From Chloroflexota bacterium (GTDB taxonomy: Bacteria > Chloroflexota > UBA5177 > JANWHV01): a DNA stretch of 6,351 nucleotides. The stretch is from the NCBI GenBank assembly GCA_028287725.1, contig JAQBPC010000358.1, forward strand, positions 1-6,351, read 5' to 3'. Shown piece after piece: positions 1 through 6,057 of this stretch (position 1 is the first letter of the stretch; each line of letters opens with the position of its first letter). The position numbers and the translations under genes are program-made. The notes beneath the pieces are model-generated. The model saw only the letters and a program-made list of their open reading frames with translations. It was not told the DNA's origin and did no database searches.

Positions 1-1445
1 CCGCGTAGCACCAGCTCACCGACCCGACCCCTGACCGACTGTCCCGCGTCGTCGACCACATCGGCGTCCATGCCAGGAATCGGCCCGGCAAAGCTACATG
101 GCTTGATCGGGGTGATCGTGGTGCAGCCGACGATACCGCCGGAGATCTCTGTTCCGCCCGAGTAGTTGATGATCGGCAAGCGCCGGCCGCCAGCCACCTC
201 GAAGAGCCACAGCCACGCCTCCGCATCCCATGGCTCTCCTGAAGAGCCAAACGCGCGCAGGCTGGACAGATCGTGGCCCTGGACGGGCGCGCTGCCATGC
301 ACTTTGAGCCCGCGCACCAATGTCGGGGCGATGCCCAGGACCGTCACGCCGTGCCGCGCCGCGAGCGCCCAGATGCGGTCCGGCCCGGGGAAGTCAGGGG
401 CACCGTCGTAGATCATCAACGTCGCCCCGAGGATCAGCGCGCCGCTGATCGCCCACGGCGCCATCATCCACCCGATATCGGAGTACCAGAACAGGGTGTC
501 GTCGGCTTGCAGGTCGAACGAGTGCGCCAGATCCTGGGCGCCCTTGATCGGAAAGCCGCCATGCACATGGACGATCCCCTTCGGCTTGCCCGTGGTTCCA
601 GAGGTGTAGATGATCATGTAGGGGTCCTCGGGATCGGTGCGCTCAGTCTCGAAGTAGTCCGACTGTCCAGCGACTGCTTCGTCCCGCCAGTGGTCGCGCC
701 CAGGCTGCCACGGCACCTCGCCGCCAACACGCCGCACAACCACCACGTGCTGGACGGACGGCGCAGCGTTCGCTGCCTCGTCGGCGACGCGCTTCATCTC
801 GATGACGCGCCCTCGCCGGAAAAAGCCGTCCGCCGTAACCAGTACCTTCGCCGAGCAGTCCCTTAAGCGTGCCGCTACCGCGGGCGCGCCATAGCCCGAG
901 AAGATAGGTGTATAGACCGCGCCAATCTTCGCGCAGGCCAGGATGGCGACTACCGCCTCTGGGATCATCGGCAGGAAGATGCCGACGCGATCGCCCTTGG
1001 CAATGCCCAGCTCGCGCAGGGCATGAGCGAGGCGATTGGAGGCACTATACAGCTCGCCGTAGGTCAGCGTGCGCGTCGTGCCTTCCTCTCCCTCCCAGCG
1101 GACGGCGATGCGCTGCGCCGCGACGTTGCGCTGCCGCTTGTCGATGGCGTCGTGCACGTAGTTGTACAACCCGCCAACCCACCAGCGGGCCCACGGCAGG
1201 CCGCGAGAGAGGTCCAGTGTCGTGGTGTAGGGACGGTAAAATTGGATGTCGAGATCGAGCAACGCGGCATCCCAGAAGCGCGCCGGCTCCGCCACCGACC
1301 ACGAAAGCAGACCGTCATAGGAACTGACACCGACTCTCTCCATGAACCGTAAGAGACGGCTGCGATCGAGGTGTTCTTGCGCCGGATACCAGGCTACCCC
1401 AGGTACGGCGCTTCGCGAGGACGGAAAGTCGACCGGCGTGGTCAT
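1..1445 (-). CDS. AMP-forming acyl-CoA synthetase (acetyl-CoA synthetase type), C-terminus cut by window edge
   Basis: The gene reads leftward from an ATG at 1445 and stays open for 481 codons to the window edge, so the C-terminal part is missing. Such enzymes activate a carboxylic acid with ATP to an acyl-adenylate and transfer it to CoA in the cytoplasm. Residues about 45-105 resemble the N-terminal cap of acetyl-CoA synthetases, including FWDAALLDLDIQFYRPY. The AMP-binding P-loop YTSGTTGKPKG is at 280-290, followed by WYSDIGWMMAPW (320-331), GSSGEPWD (400-407) and NYSGGTEISGG (427-437). In the last motif, a glycine (about G430) appears to fall where acetyl-CoA synthetases carry the tryptophan that limits the pocket to acetate. 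By inference the acid is larger than acetate; the substrate is unknown. The start is supported by AGGGAG (1460-1455), 9 bases upstream of the ATG. The gene begins 19 bases after the stop of the crotonase-fold gene, so the two are probably co-transcribed. The C-terminal hinge and catalytic lysine lie outside the window. Confidence 0.93.
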   Translation of the reverse strand, partial: MTTPVDFPSSRSAVPGVAWYPAQEHLDRSRLLRFMERVGVSSYDGLLSWSVAEPARFWDAALLDLDIQFYRPYTTTLDLSRGLPWARWWVGGLYNYVHDAIDKRQRNVAAQRIAVRWEGEEGTTRTLTYGELYSASNRLAHALRELGIAKGDRVGIFLPMIPEAVVAILACAKIGAVYTPIFSGYGAPAVAARLRDCSAKVLVTADGFFRRGRVIEMKRVADEAANAAPSVQHVVVVRRVGGEVPWQPGRDHWRDEAVAGQSDYFETERTDPEDPYMIIYTSGTTGKPKGIVHVHGGFPIKGAQDLAHSFDLQADDTLFWYSDIGWMMAPWAISGALILGATLMIYDGAPDFPGPDRIWALAARHGVTVLGIAPTLVRGLKVHGSAPVQGHDLSSLRAFGSSGEPWDAEAWLWLFEVAGGRRLPIINYSGGTEISGGIVGCTTITPIKPCSFAGPIPGMDADVVDDAGQSVRGRVGELVLR

Positions 1446-1464
1446 GGGGCAACGCTCCCTGCCG

Positions 1465-2253
1465 TCATCGGTTGACCCATCGCGGCTGCCGCTTCTCCAG
1501 GAAGGCGCACATCCCCTCCTGCGCATCTTCCGCCAGGGCGTTTGCCGACATGACTTCCCTGGCGTAACCGTACGCCAGCTGCTGCGGCATCTCGATCTGC
1601 TGATAGAAGGCCTGCTTCCCGACGCCGATCACAAACGCGCTGCCTGCGGCTATCTGTTCCGCCAACGCCAGAGTTTGCGCCGCCAGATCCTCCGGGGCTG
1701 CCAGGCGGTTGACGAGCCCGTTGTCCAGCGCCTCCTGCGCCGAGATAAACTCGCCGGTCAGCAGCATCTCCAGTGCCTTCTTGCGACCGATCGCACGGCT
1801 CAAAGCTACCATCGGGGTGGAGCAGAACAGCCCGATCTTTACTCCTGGCGTGGCAAAACGCGCGTTGGTCGCGGCGACCGCGAGATCGCAACTGGCCACG
1901 AGCTGACAACCCGCCGCCGTAGCCACACCCTGCACCTGAGCGATCACCGGTTGAGGGATGGACTGGATCGTCTCCATCAACTCAGTGCAGATCTCGAAGA
2001 GGTCGCGATAGAACGAGGCCTCTCTGCCGATCATCTCATTCAGGTCGTGGCCGGAGCAGAATACCGACCCACTCCCGCGCAGGATCACCACCGCTGCCTG
2101 GCGGGCACGACCAATCGCCTTCAAACAGTCAATCAGCTCCCCCAGATGCTCATAGGAGAGCGCATTGCGCCGCTCCGGCCGGTTCATGGTGACAATGGCC
2201 ACGGCGCGCTCTTGCTCGACGAGGATGTTGCGGTAGGTCAGCGTGTCCACCAT
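1465..2253 (-). CDS. Crotonase-fold protein, ECHDC3-like (enoyl-CoA hydratase/isomerase family)
   Basis: A complete protein of 262 residues, the usual length for a single-domain crotonase. It should bind an acyl-CoA in the cytoplasm and stabilise its thioester enolate. The oxyanion-hole segments are present: FCSGHDLNEM (65-74) and GVATAAGCQLVASCDLAVA (109-127). The stretch FATPGVKIGLFCSTP (133-147) and the ending EGMCAFLEKRQPRW are what I recall for the ECHDC3 subgroup. Aligned to rat enoyl-CoA hydratase, the catalytic glutamates E144 and E164 become Q117 and G137, with the same 20-residue spacing. Ordinary enoyl-CoA hydration is therefore unlikely, and the true reaction cannot be read from the sequence. 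Thioesterase, decarboxylase, isomerase or a non-catalytic role remain possible. The ATG has a good ribosome binding site, GAGGGG, about 8 bases upstream. The acyl-CoA synthetase gene follows after 19 bases, so it may supply the CoA substrate. The upstream side is a repeat-rich spacer of 269 bases. Confidence 0.93.
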   Translation of the reverse strand: MVDTLTYRNILVEQERAVAIVTMNRPERRNALSYEHLGELIDCLKAIGRARQAAVVILRGSGSVFCSGHDLNEMIGREASFYRDLFEICTELMETIQSIPQPVIAQVQGVATAAGCQLVASCDLAVAATNARFATPGVKIGLFCSTPMVALSRAIGRKKALEMLLTGEFISAQEALDNGLVNRLAAPEDLAAQTLALAEQIAAGSAFVIGVGKQAFYQQIEMPQQLAYGYAREVMSANALAEDAQEGMCAFLEKRQPRWVNR

Positions 2254-2303
2254 TGTTCGGTCCCCTCTGTGCTAGGTACGTAGCCGATGTAATCTGGCCA
2301 TAA

Positions 2304-2319
2304 GCGGCCTGAAGGCCGC
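2304..2319. repeat. Perfect 6-bp hairpin, tetraloop TGAA/TTCA
   Basis: GCGGCC (2304-2309) and GGCCGC (2314-2319) are perfect inverted repeats around a 4-base loop, TGAA on the plus strand. On the transcribed minus strand the stem is followed by only two T residues, so it is a poor intrinsic terminator. It lies about 50 bases before the crotonase start codon. The loop sequence is the same as in the hairpin at 2364-2375. Confidence 0.6.
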
Positions 2320-2339
2320 AGCTTGGCGAGAACTGTGAG

Positions 2340-2381
2340 AACCACCCGCTTTGCGGGTACCCGGCCGTGAACGGCGTGGTT
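2340..2381. repeat. Nested inverted repeats: potential three-way junction of 42 bases
   Basis: An outer stem AACCAC (2340-2345) pairs perfectly with GTGGTT (2376-2381). Inside it are two further perfect hairpins: CCGC-TTT-GCGG (2346-2356), directly abutting the outer stem, and GCCG-TGAA-CGGC (2364-2375), directly abutting its other arm. The first can extend as ACCCGC-TTT-GCGGGT (2344-2358) at the expense of the outer stem. Seven unpaired bases (2357-2363) join the two arms. All three stems are perfect, so the fold can form from either strand. On the plus strand, the order of an open frame ending at 2338 and then this structure resembles the right end of IS200/IS605-type elements. On the minus strand it would be part of the crotonase mRNA leader. 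Confidence 0.55.
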
Positions 2382-2395
2382 TCCAGATCTCATTG

Positions 2396-2412
2396 GCCAC
2401 CAACTTAGTGGC
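2396..2412. repeat. 5-bp hairpin with a mutually exclusive alternative
   Basis: GCCAC (2396-2400) and GTGGC (2408-2412) form a perfect stem around a 7-base loop. An alternative hairpin, TTGG (2393-2396) with CCAA (2400-2403), uses some of the same bases, so the two cannot form together. Short stems like this occur by chance in GC-rich DNA. Confidence 0.35.
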
Positions 2413-2427
2413 ATCGCCCGTCATTGC

Positions 2428-2442
2428 GTATAGTGAACATAC
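2428..2442. promoter_or_regulatory. Candidate operator-like palindrome upstream of the crotonase gene
   Basis: The 15-base segment GTATAGTGAACATAC has perfect 4-base arms (GTAT/ATAC) around a 7-base centre. Five of its seven symmetric pairs match. It is AT-richer than its surroundings and lies about 175 bases upstream of the crotonase start, downstream of the putative terminator, where an operator or promoter would be expected. No regulator gene is in the window, and a palindrome this short may be chance. Confidence 0.2.
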
Positions 2443-2457
2443 CGCACACCCGCGTGC

Positions 2458-2481
2458 CGCGCCCGCGCTGCCGCGGGCGCG
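2458..2481 (-). terminator. GC-only hairpin after the cupin gene, possible terminator
   Basis: CGCGCCCGCG (2458-2467) and CGCGGGCGCG (2472-2481) form a perfect 10-bp stem with a 4-base loop, 41 bases past the cupin stop. All stem bases are G or C, so the hairpin should be very stable. No T-run follows it on the minus strand, so it is not a textbook intrinsic terminator. It could still end transcription, cause pausing or protect the 3' end of the transporter mRNA. It is the strongest sign that the crotonase-synthetase pair is a separate transcription unit. Confidence 0.45.
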
Positions 2482-2522
2482 CTCATCTTGCATGATATGC
2501 CCTGGCCGCACATTGCGCAGCC

Positions 2523-2834
2523 TCAGCGGTGCAGGTGGCCGAACACGCCTCCCGGCTTGAGCGGGCCATAGGCGTAAACGGCGACCATGCGCTCGTGGAC
2601 AACCAGCGAATGCTCGTCGCCCTGCCTGGTGAGGACCATGTCGCCGGGCCCGATCTCGTAGGTATCGCCTTCGGTTATGCACGTCCCACGACCGCTAACA
2701 ATGAACCAATACTCGTTTGCATCGTGATAGTGCGGCTCGACCGTATCGCCTACTTCAAGCGTATTGACGCCATGGTGGATGATGTCACTCCATCCTGGGA
2801 TCGGGCTCTTCCCCTGTGTCTTGGCAATCGGCAT
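2523..2834 (-). CDS. Small single-domain cupin protein
   Basis: A 103-residue protein that is one complete cupin barrel. Motif 1 is visible at 29-48, with H35, H37 and E41 in the HxHxxxE arrangement. Motif 2 is at 62-75, IGPGDMVLTRQGDEH, with H75. These four residues are the usual ligands of a catalytic or structural metal (Fe, Mn, Ni or Zn). There is no signal peptide, so it is cytoplasmic. Small cupins of this kind beside sugar transporters may be isomerases, epimerases, lyases, dioxygenases or ligand sensors; the sequence does not decide. It starts 27 bases after the binding-protein stop, with AGAGGGG 10 bases before its ATG, and is the last gene before the hairpin at 2458-2481. It is therefore likely to act on or sense the imported compound or its oxidation product. 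Confidence 0.9.
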   Translation of the reverse strand: MPIAKTQGKSPIPGWSDIIHHGVNTLEVGDTVEPHYHDANEYWFIVSGRGTCITEGDTYEIGPGDMVLTRQGDEHSLVVHERMVAVYAYGPLKPGGVFGHLHR

Positions 2835-2861
2835 GAATGGTATACCCCTCTTCGTATCCGG

Positions 2862-4193
2862 CTAGAGCTTTTTCTCGGCGGGCGTGAGCTTCGCCAGCAA
2901 GGGATTAATCGCGGTGGCGAGGTTCTGCGCGAACTGCTTGGGGGTGGCCTTGTTGAGCGAGAACAAGTCGACGTTGCGGGAGATAATCGGGTCAAGCTGG
3001 TTGTAGATCGGGGTATATGGGAAGCCGGTCCCATACTTAATCGAGTCGAGCCAAACCTGCTGCTCCGCGCCCTTCAGTGGATTGAACAATAGAGCGCGGT
3101 TCTTTTGCGCCGCGCGCTTGAGGATCGGAATACCCAGGTCCGACTGTTGCACCACCCAATCCTCGCCCTGCGGACCGACGATGGATGCGAGCAGCTCGAC
3201 GGAAAGTTCCGGGTTCCGTACGCCCTTCGGCACGAACCAGGCGTCGATGTAGTAGCCGGTGGCAATTCTCTTGTGCCGCGGCAACGGCGCCACTCCCCAC
3301 TCAAAGTTCTTGATGGACTTCAAGGTGACAAGCTGCCAGATGCCGTCGATATACATGCCGAGTCGACCGCTGACAAAGAGGCTGCCGGGATCCTTATAGG
3401 CCTGCGGGTTCGGCCACACTTCGTACTTATAAATCAAGTCGTGAATGAAGCTCAATGCCTCCTGAGCGGCAGGATCGACGAGCGCAACACGGTCGTGACC
3501 CGGACTGAGGAAGTCACTTCCGGCCTGCCAGATGAAATTGATCCACCAGCGTAGATCGGTAGCCGTGCTGAACCCGAATGTTTTGCCGGGTCCTTTGCCC
3601 TTGGTCAGCTTCTTGGCCACGTCCAGGAACTGGTCCCAGCTGTAGCCTTTTTCCCAATCGGTAGAGGGGAAGGGGATTCCGGCCTCGCGGAACAGTGTCT
3701 TGTTGTAGTAGAGAGCCATGGTGTAGATGCCGGTCGGGAAACCCCAAAGATGATTCCCGGCCTGATAGGCCTTGAACGGCGTGCTGAAGTAGTCATTAAG
3801 GCTAAGGCCCGCCTTGTGCGCCAGCGGAGTCAGGTCCTGGACGTAGTTGTTCGAAATCAGGAAGGGCGTGTAGATCGTGGCGTGCCGGATCAGGTCGGGC
3901 ACGGAATTGGCGGCCAGCTCGGCGATCAGCTTCTGATTGAAGTTTTCCCAGGAGCCGGGCACCTCCTGAAATGTAGCCTGCGCGTTGGTGTGCGTCTTAT
4001 TGAAGATGCCGGCCAGCCCGTTGTAGATTGGGATGTCGGCGGCCCCGCCGGCGGTGGTGAATTTTAATTGCGGCACGGCGCTGCTTGGGCGCGCGAATGC
4101 GGGGGTAGCGCCATGTACCAGCGGGAGCGCCGCGGCGCCGAGTGAGGCGGCCGCGGCAGTCTTGAGCGCGTCGCGGCGGGAGATCTTGTTCAT
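2862..4193 (-). CDS. Extracellular solute-binding protein of a CUT1 ABC importer, Tat-exported
   Basis: A 443-residue binding protein of family 1, the usual size for oligosaccharide, glycerol-phosphate or sugar-derivative binders. The N-terminus has a twin-arginine motif SRRDALK (5-11), an alanine-rich hydrophobic core and a signal peptidase I site AFA|R after A34. The whole protein has no cysteine, so there is no lipobox and it is not a lipoprotein. Family hallmarks are LAANSVPDLIRHA (93-105), GFPTGIYTMALYYNKTLFREAGIPFP (151-176) followed by SWDQFLDVAKKLTK (185-198), and VSGRLGMYIDGIW (274-286). Many tryptophans and tyrosines (W150, Y157, W216, W217, W222, W286, Y314, Y315, W319) would suit stacking on sugar rings, but the ligand is unknown. 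It follows the two permease genes after 102 bases. GAGAGGA lies 11 bases before the ATG, a slightly long spacing. Folding before export is expected for a Tat substrate. Confidence 0.95.
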   Translation of the reverse strand: MNKISRRDALKTAAAASLGAAALPLVHGATPAFARPSSAVPQLKFTTAGGAADIPIYNGLAGIFNKTHTNAQATFQEVPGSWENFNQKLIAELAANSVPDLIRHATIYTPFLISNNYVQDLTPLAHKAGLSLNDYFSTPFKAYQAGNHLWGFPTGIYTMALYYNKTLFREAGIPFPSTDWEKGYSWDQFLDVAKKLTKGKGPGKTFGFSTATDLRWWINFIWQAGSDFLSPGHDRVALVDPAAQEALSFIHDLIYKYEVWPNPQAYKDPGSLFVSGRLGMYIDGIWQLVTLKSIKNFEWGVAPLPRHKRIATGYYIDAWFVPKGVRNPELSVELLASIVGPQGEDWVVQQSDLGIPILKRAAQKNRALLFNPLKGAEQQVWLDSIKYGTGFPYTPIYNQLDPIISRNVDLFSLNKATPKQFAQNLATAINPLLAKLTPAEKKL

Positions 4194-4295
4194 TGGTAGT
4201 ATGGTCCTCTCATCTTATTACTCGAGCCACCAAAAGCGGTGTCATCAGTCCGCGGGGCCGTTAGTCGTCGTCTAGCTAATCACCCCCTTTCCGGT
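4194..4295 (-). other. Permease to binding-protein spacer, no clear element
   Basis: These 102 bases are the widest gap inside the transporter operon. They contain the ribosome binding site of the binding-protein gene and only weak inverted repeats, such as CACC-6-GGTG. Such gaps often carry an internal promoter or mRNA-stability element that raises binding-protein expression over the permeases, but I cannot point to a convincing one. Confidence 0.4.
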
Positions 4296-5192
4296 TCAGC
4301 CTTTGAGGCCGCTCACCGCGATGCCTTCGATGAAGTAGCGCTGACCGATTGCGTATACGGCGATCATCGGGGCCATGGCGATGGTGCAGGCGGCCATCAT
4401 CAGCCCCCACTGCTGGCCGTAATCGGCCAGATAGGAGTTGATCAGCATGGGCACGGTGAAGTTGTCCTGGCTGTTGAGGTAGATCAGCGGGGTGAGGAAC
4501 TGATTCCAGTTGTAGAGGAAGATGAAGATACCCAGCGTGATCATGGCCGGACCGGCAAGCGGCAGAATGATGCGCGTGTAGATCGTCCAGGGGTTCGCGC
4601 CGTCGATGCGCGCCGCGTCCTCCAGCTCGGTGGGGATGGTAAGGAAGAACTGGCGCAGCAGGAAGATGCCGTACGGGTTCTGCAGGATTGGCGGCACGAT
4701 CAGCGGCCAGTGCGTGTCGATCCAGCCGATCTGCTTGAACAGAATGTAGAGCGGGATCAGGTTTACTTCCTGCGGGATCATCAGCGCGGAGAGCACGGCG
4801 ATGAACAGCACGTCCCGCCCCCGGAAGCGCAGCCTGGCGAACGCATAAGCCGCCATGGAGCAGGTCAGCAGGCCGCCGATTGTATCCAACATGGAGATCT
4901 TGAAGCTATTGAAGTAGGCGTGGCCCATGGGCAGGAGGCTCAAGGACTGTGGGTAGTTATCGGTGATGATCGGGTTTGGGATCCAGTCCGGCGGGTAGGT
5001 AATCACATCGGCCGGCGTCTTGAAAGAGCTGGAAACCATCCACACGAAGGGCACGAGGACCACGACACAGCAGGCCAACATCAGGATATGGAACAGCAGC
5101 CGCAGGCTCAACGAGCCGGCCAGCCTGCGGCTTGCAACCGCGGAGACAGTCCGGCGCGGCGTGAAGCCGCGAGTCCCGAGACGCTCACGCAT
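4296..5192 (-). CDS. CUT1 ABC transporter permease, MalG/UgpE type
   Basis: A 298-residue inner-membrane permease of the binding-protein-dependent transport family. Six hydrophobic segments are visible at about 32-54, 95-117, 127-150, 162-182, 208-229 and 263-285. The cytoplasmic EAA loop, which docks the ATPase, is at 190-212 with EDAARIDGAN and a following LP. The C-terminal ending GIAVSGLKG is typical of the MalG-type partner. The first 30 residues are rich in arginine and form a cytoplasmic tail. The ATG overlaps the upstream permease stop by 8 bases (ATGCGTGA) and has no strong Shine-Dalgarno sequence of its own, so its translation is probably coupled to that gene. It should form a heterodimeric channel with the upstream permease and receive substrate from the downstream binding protein. 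Confidence 0.96.
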   Translation of the reverse strand: MRERLGTRGFTPRRTVSAVASRRLAGSLSLRLLFHILMLACCVVVLVPFVWMVSSSFKTPADVITYPPDWIPNPIITDNYPQSLSLLPMGHAYFNSFKISMLDTIGGLLTCSMAAYAFARLRFRGRDVLFIAVLSALMIPQEVNLIPLYILFKQIGWIDTHWPLIVPPILQNPYGIFLLRQFFLTIPTELEDAARIDGANPWTIYTRIILPLAGPAMITLGIFIFLYNWNQFLTPLIYLNSQDNFTVPMLINSYLADYGQQWGLMMAACTIAMAPMIAVYAIGQRYFIEGIAVSGLKG

Positions 5193-6057
5193 CGACGTGT
5201 ACCCAGCGCTGGAAGCGGAACTGCATCAAGGTGATGAGCAGAATAACGATGAACAGGCAGAGAGTCACCGCCGAAGCCTGCCCGAACTGGAAGAGACGGA
5301 AGGCCTGCTCGTAGATGTGGAACACGATCACGCGGGTGGCGTCGTCCGGCCCAGCCTGGCCGTGGGTCAAGATGAAGACCTGGTCGAATACCTGCAGCGA
5401 GGAGATCACGCTGGTGACGACCAGGAAGAAGGTGGTCGGCGAGAGCAACGGCAGCGTGACGTAACGGAATTGCGCCCAGCGACCGGCGCCATCGATCTGC
5501 GCCGCCTCGTAGAGCTGTGCCGGCACTCCCTGCAGCCCGGCTAGGAAGATCACCATGCTGTAGCCGAAGTTCCGCCACACGCTGACGATGATCGCCGCCG
5601 GCATTGCCCAACCGATATCCGCATACCAGCCTGGTCCCGTGATTCCGACGTTGTAGAGCAAGGCGTTTATCAGACCGGAGTCCGGGTTTAGCAGCCAGGT
5701 CCAAACCAGGGCCACCGCGACGGTGGGCGTGATCACCGGCATGAAGAAAATCGCCCGGTACCAGCCGCGAAAGGCCATCTTCCGGTTGAGCACCAGCGCC
5801 ACCAGCAGGGCGAGAATCAGGCTAGCGGGAATGAAGACGGCAGTGTAATAGAGGGTGTTGGTCACGGACTTCCAGAAGATGGGGTCGGAGAACTCGTAGC
5901 TGAAGTTGCCGAACCCCACCCAGGTGAACGTGTGTATCAGGTCCCATTTGGCAAAGCTCAGGACCACAATGGCCACCATCGGCAGCACGGCGAAGGCCAG
6001 CAAACCAATGATCTGCGGCGCTATGAAGAAATATGCCCAGGCGGTTTCGCGTTTCAC
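5185..6057 (-). CDS. CUT1 ABC transporter permease, MalF/UgpA type
   Basis: From the GTG at 6057 the protein has 290 residues and begins (M)KRETAWAYFFIAPQ, a common form for this family, in which charged residues directly precede the first membrane helix. Six hydrophobic segments are visible, counting from the GTG: about 8-33, 70-91, 102-123, 151-174, 206-226 and 260-280. The EAA loop that contacts the ATPase is at about 181-206 with LYEAAQIDGAGRWAQF and then LP. An in-frame TTG at 6087 would add ten residues but lacks a ribosome binding site. The GTG has a run of five G (6068-6064) at a 6-base spacing, so I prefer it. The gene lies 40 bases after the oxidoreductase stop and overlaps the next permease by 8 bases. 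Its substrate class is inferred as carbohydrate-like from family and neighbours. Confidence 0.93.
   Translation of the reverse strand: MKRETAWAYFFIAPQIIGLLAFAVLPMVAIVVLSFAKWDLIHTFTWVGFGNFSYEFSDPIFWKSVTNTLYYTAVFIPASLILALLVALVLNRKMAFRGWYRAIFFMPVITPTVAVALVWTWLLNPDSGLINALLYNVGITGPGWYADIGWAMPAAIIVSVWRNFGYSMVIFLAGLQGVPAQLYEAAQIDGAGRWAQFRYVTLPLLSPTTFFLVVTSVISSLQVFDQVFILTHGQAGPDDATRVIVFHIYEQAFRLFQFGQASAVTLCLFIVILLITLMQFRFQRWVHVDA

Larger units (their letters stand above)
2254..2522 (-). other. Gene-free, hairpin-rich spacer between cupin and crotonase genes
   Basis: The spacer of 269 bases has no credible gene on either strand. In transcription order it holds a GC-only hairpin (2481-2458), a short interrupted palindrome (2442-2428), a 5-bp hairpin (2412-2396), a nested three-stem structure (2381-2340) and a 6-bp hairpin (2319-2304), then the ribosome binding site of the crotonase gene. 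A promoter for the last two genes would be expected here, but I see no convincing -35/-10 pair. Two readings are possible: a structured 5' leader of the crotonase-synthetase unit, or the decayed end of an insertion sequence read on the plus strand. The individual repeats are listed separately. Confidence 0.6.

Noticed and set aside
273..866. A 197-codon open frame on the plus strand opposite the acyl-CoA synthetase
   Set aside because: The minus strand encodes the AMP-binding motifs here in one uninterrupted frame; the plus-strand translation shows no domain.
1342..2283. A 313-codon open frame on the plus strand opposite the crotonase gene
   Set aside because: It is antisense to a gene with clear family motifs. 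Its translation is rich in Arg, His, Leu and Gln with no recognisable domain, as expected for a shadow frame in GC-rich DNA.
2340..2381. T-box riboswitch or terminator-antiterminator reading of the GGTGGTT segment on the minus strand
   Set aside because: The 14-base T-box core is not present, there is no specifier-type long stem upstream, and no T-run terminator follows. The downstream genes are not aminoacyl-tRNA or amino-acid genes.
2490..2500. Short palindrome GCAT-GAT-ATGC just after the cupin stop
   Set aside because: Four-base arms are expected often by chance, and its position between a stop codon and a probable terminator gives no support for a regulatory role.
2272..2682. A 136-codon minus-strand frame across the spacer and the cupin gene
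   Set aside because: It overlaps the cupin gene in another frame, is Arg/Ala-rich and has no domain. The cupin frame has all four metal ligands and a good ribosome binding site.
4215..4245. Promoter-like pair on the minus strand before the binding-protein gene (ATGACA and TAATAA)
   Set aside because: The -35-like box matches five of six bases, but the spacing is 19 bases and the -10-like box matches only three of six, so it is not distinguishable from chance.
4239..5234. A 331-codon open frame on the plus strand opposite the second permease
   Set aside because: It lies opposite a permease with an intact EAA loop and six membrane segments. The translation is an Asp/Arg/His/Gln-rich complement of hydrophobic codons, not a plausible protein.
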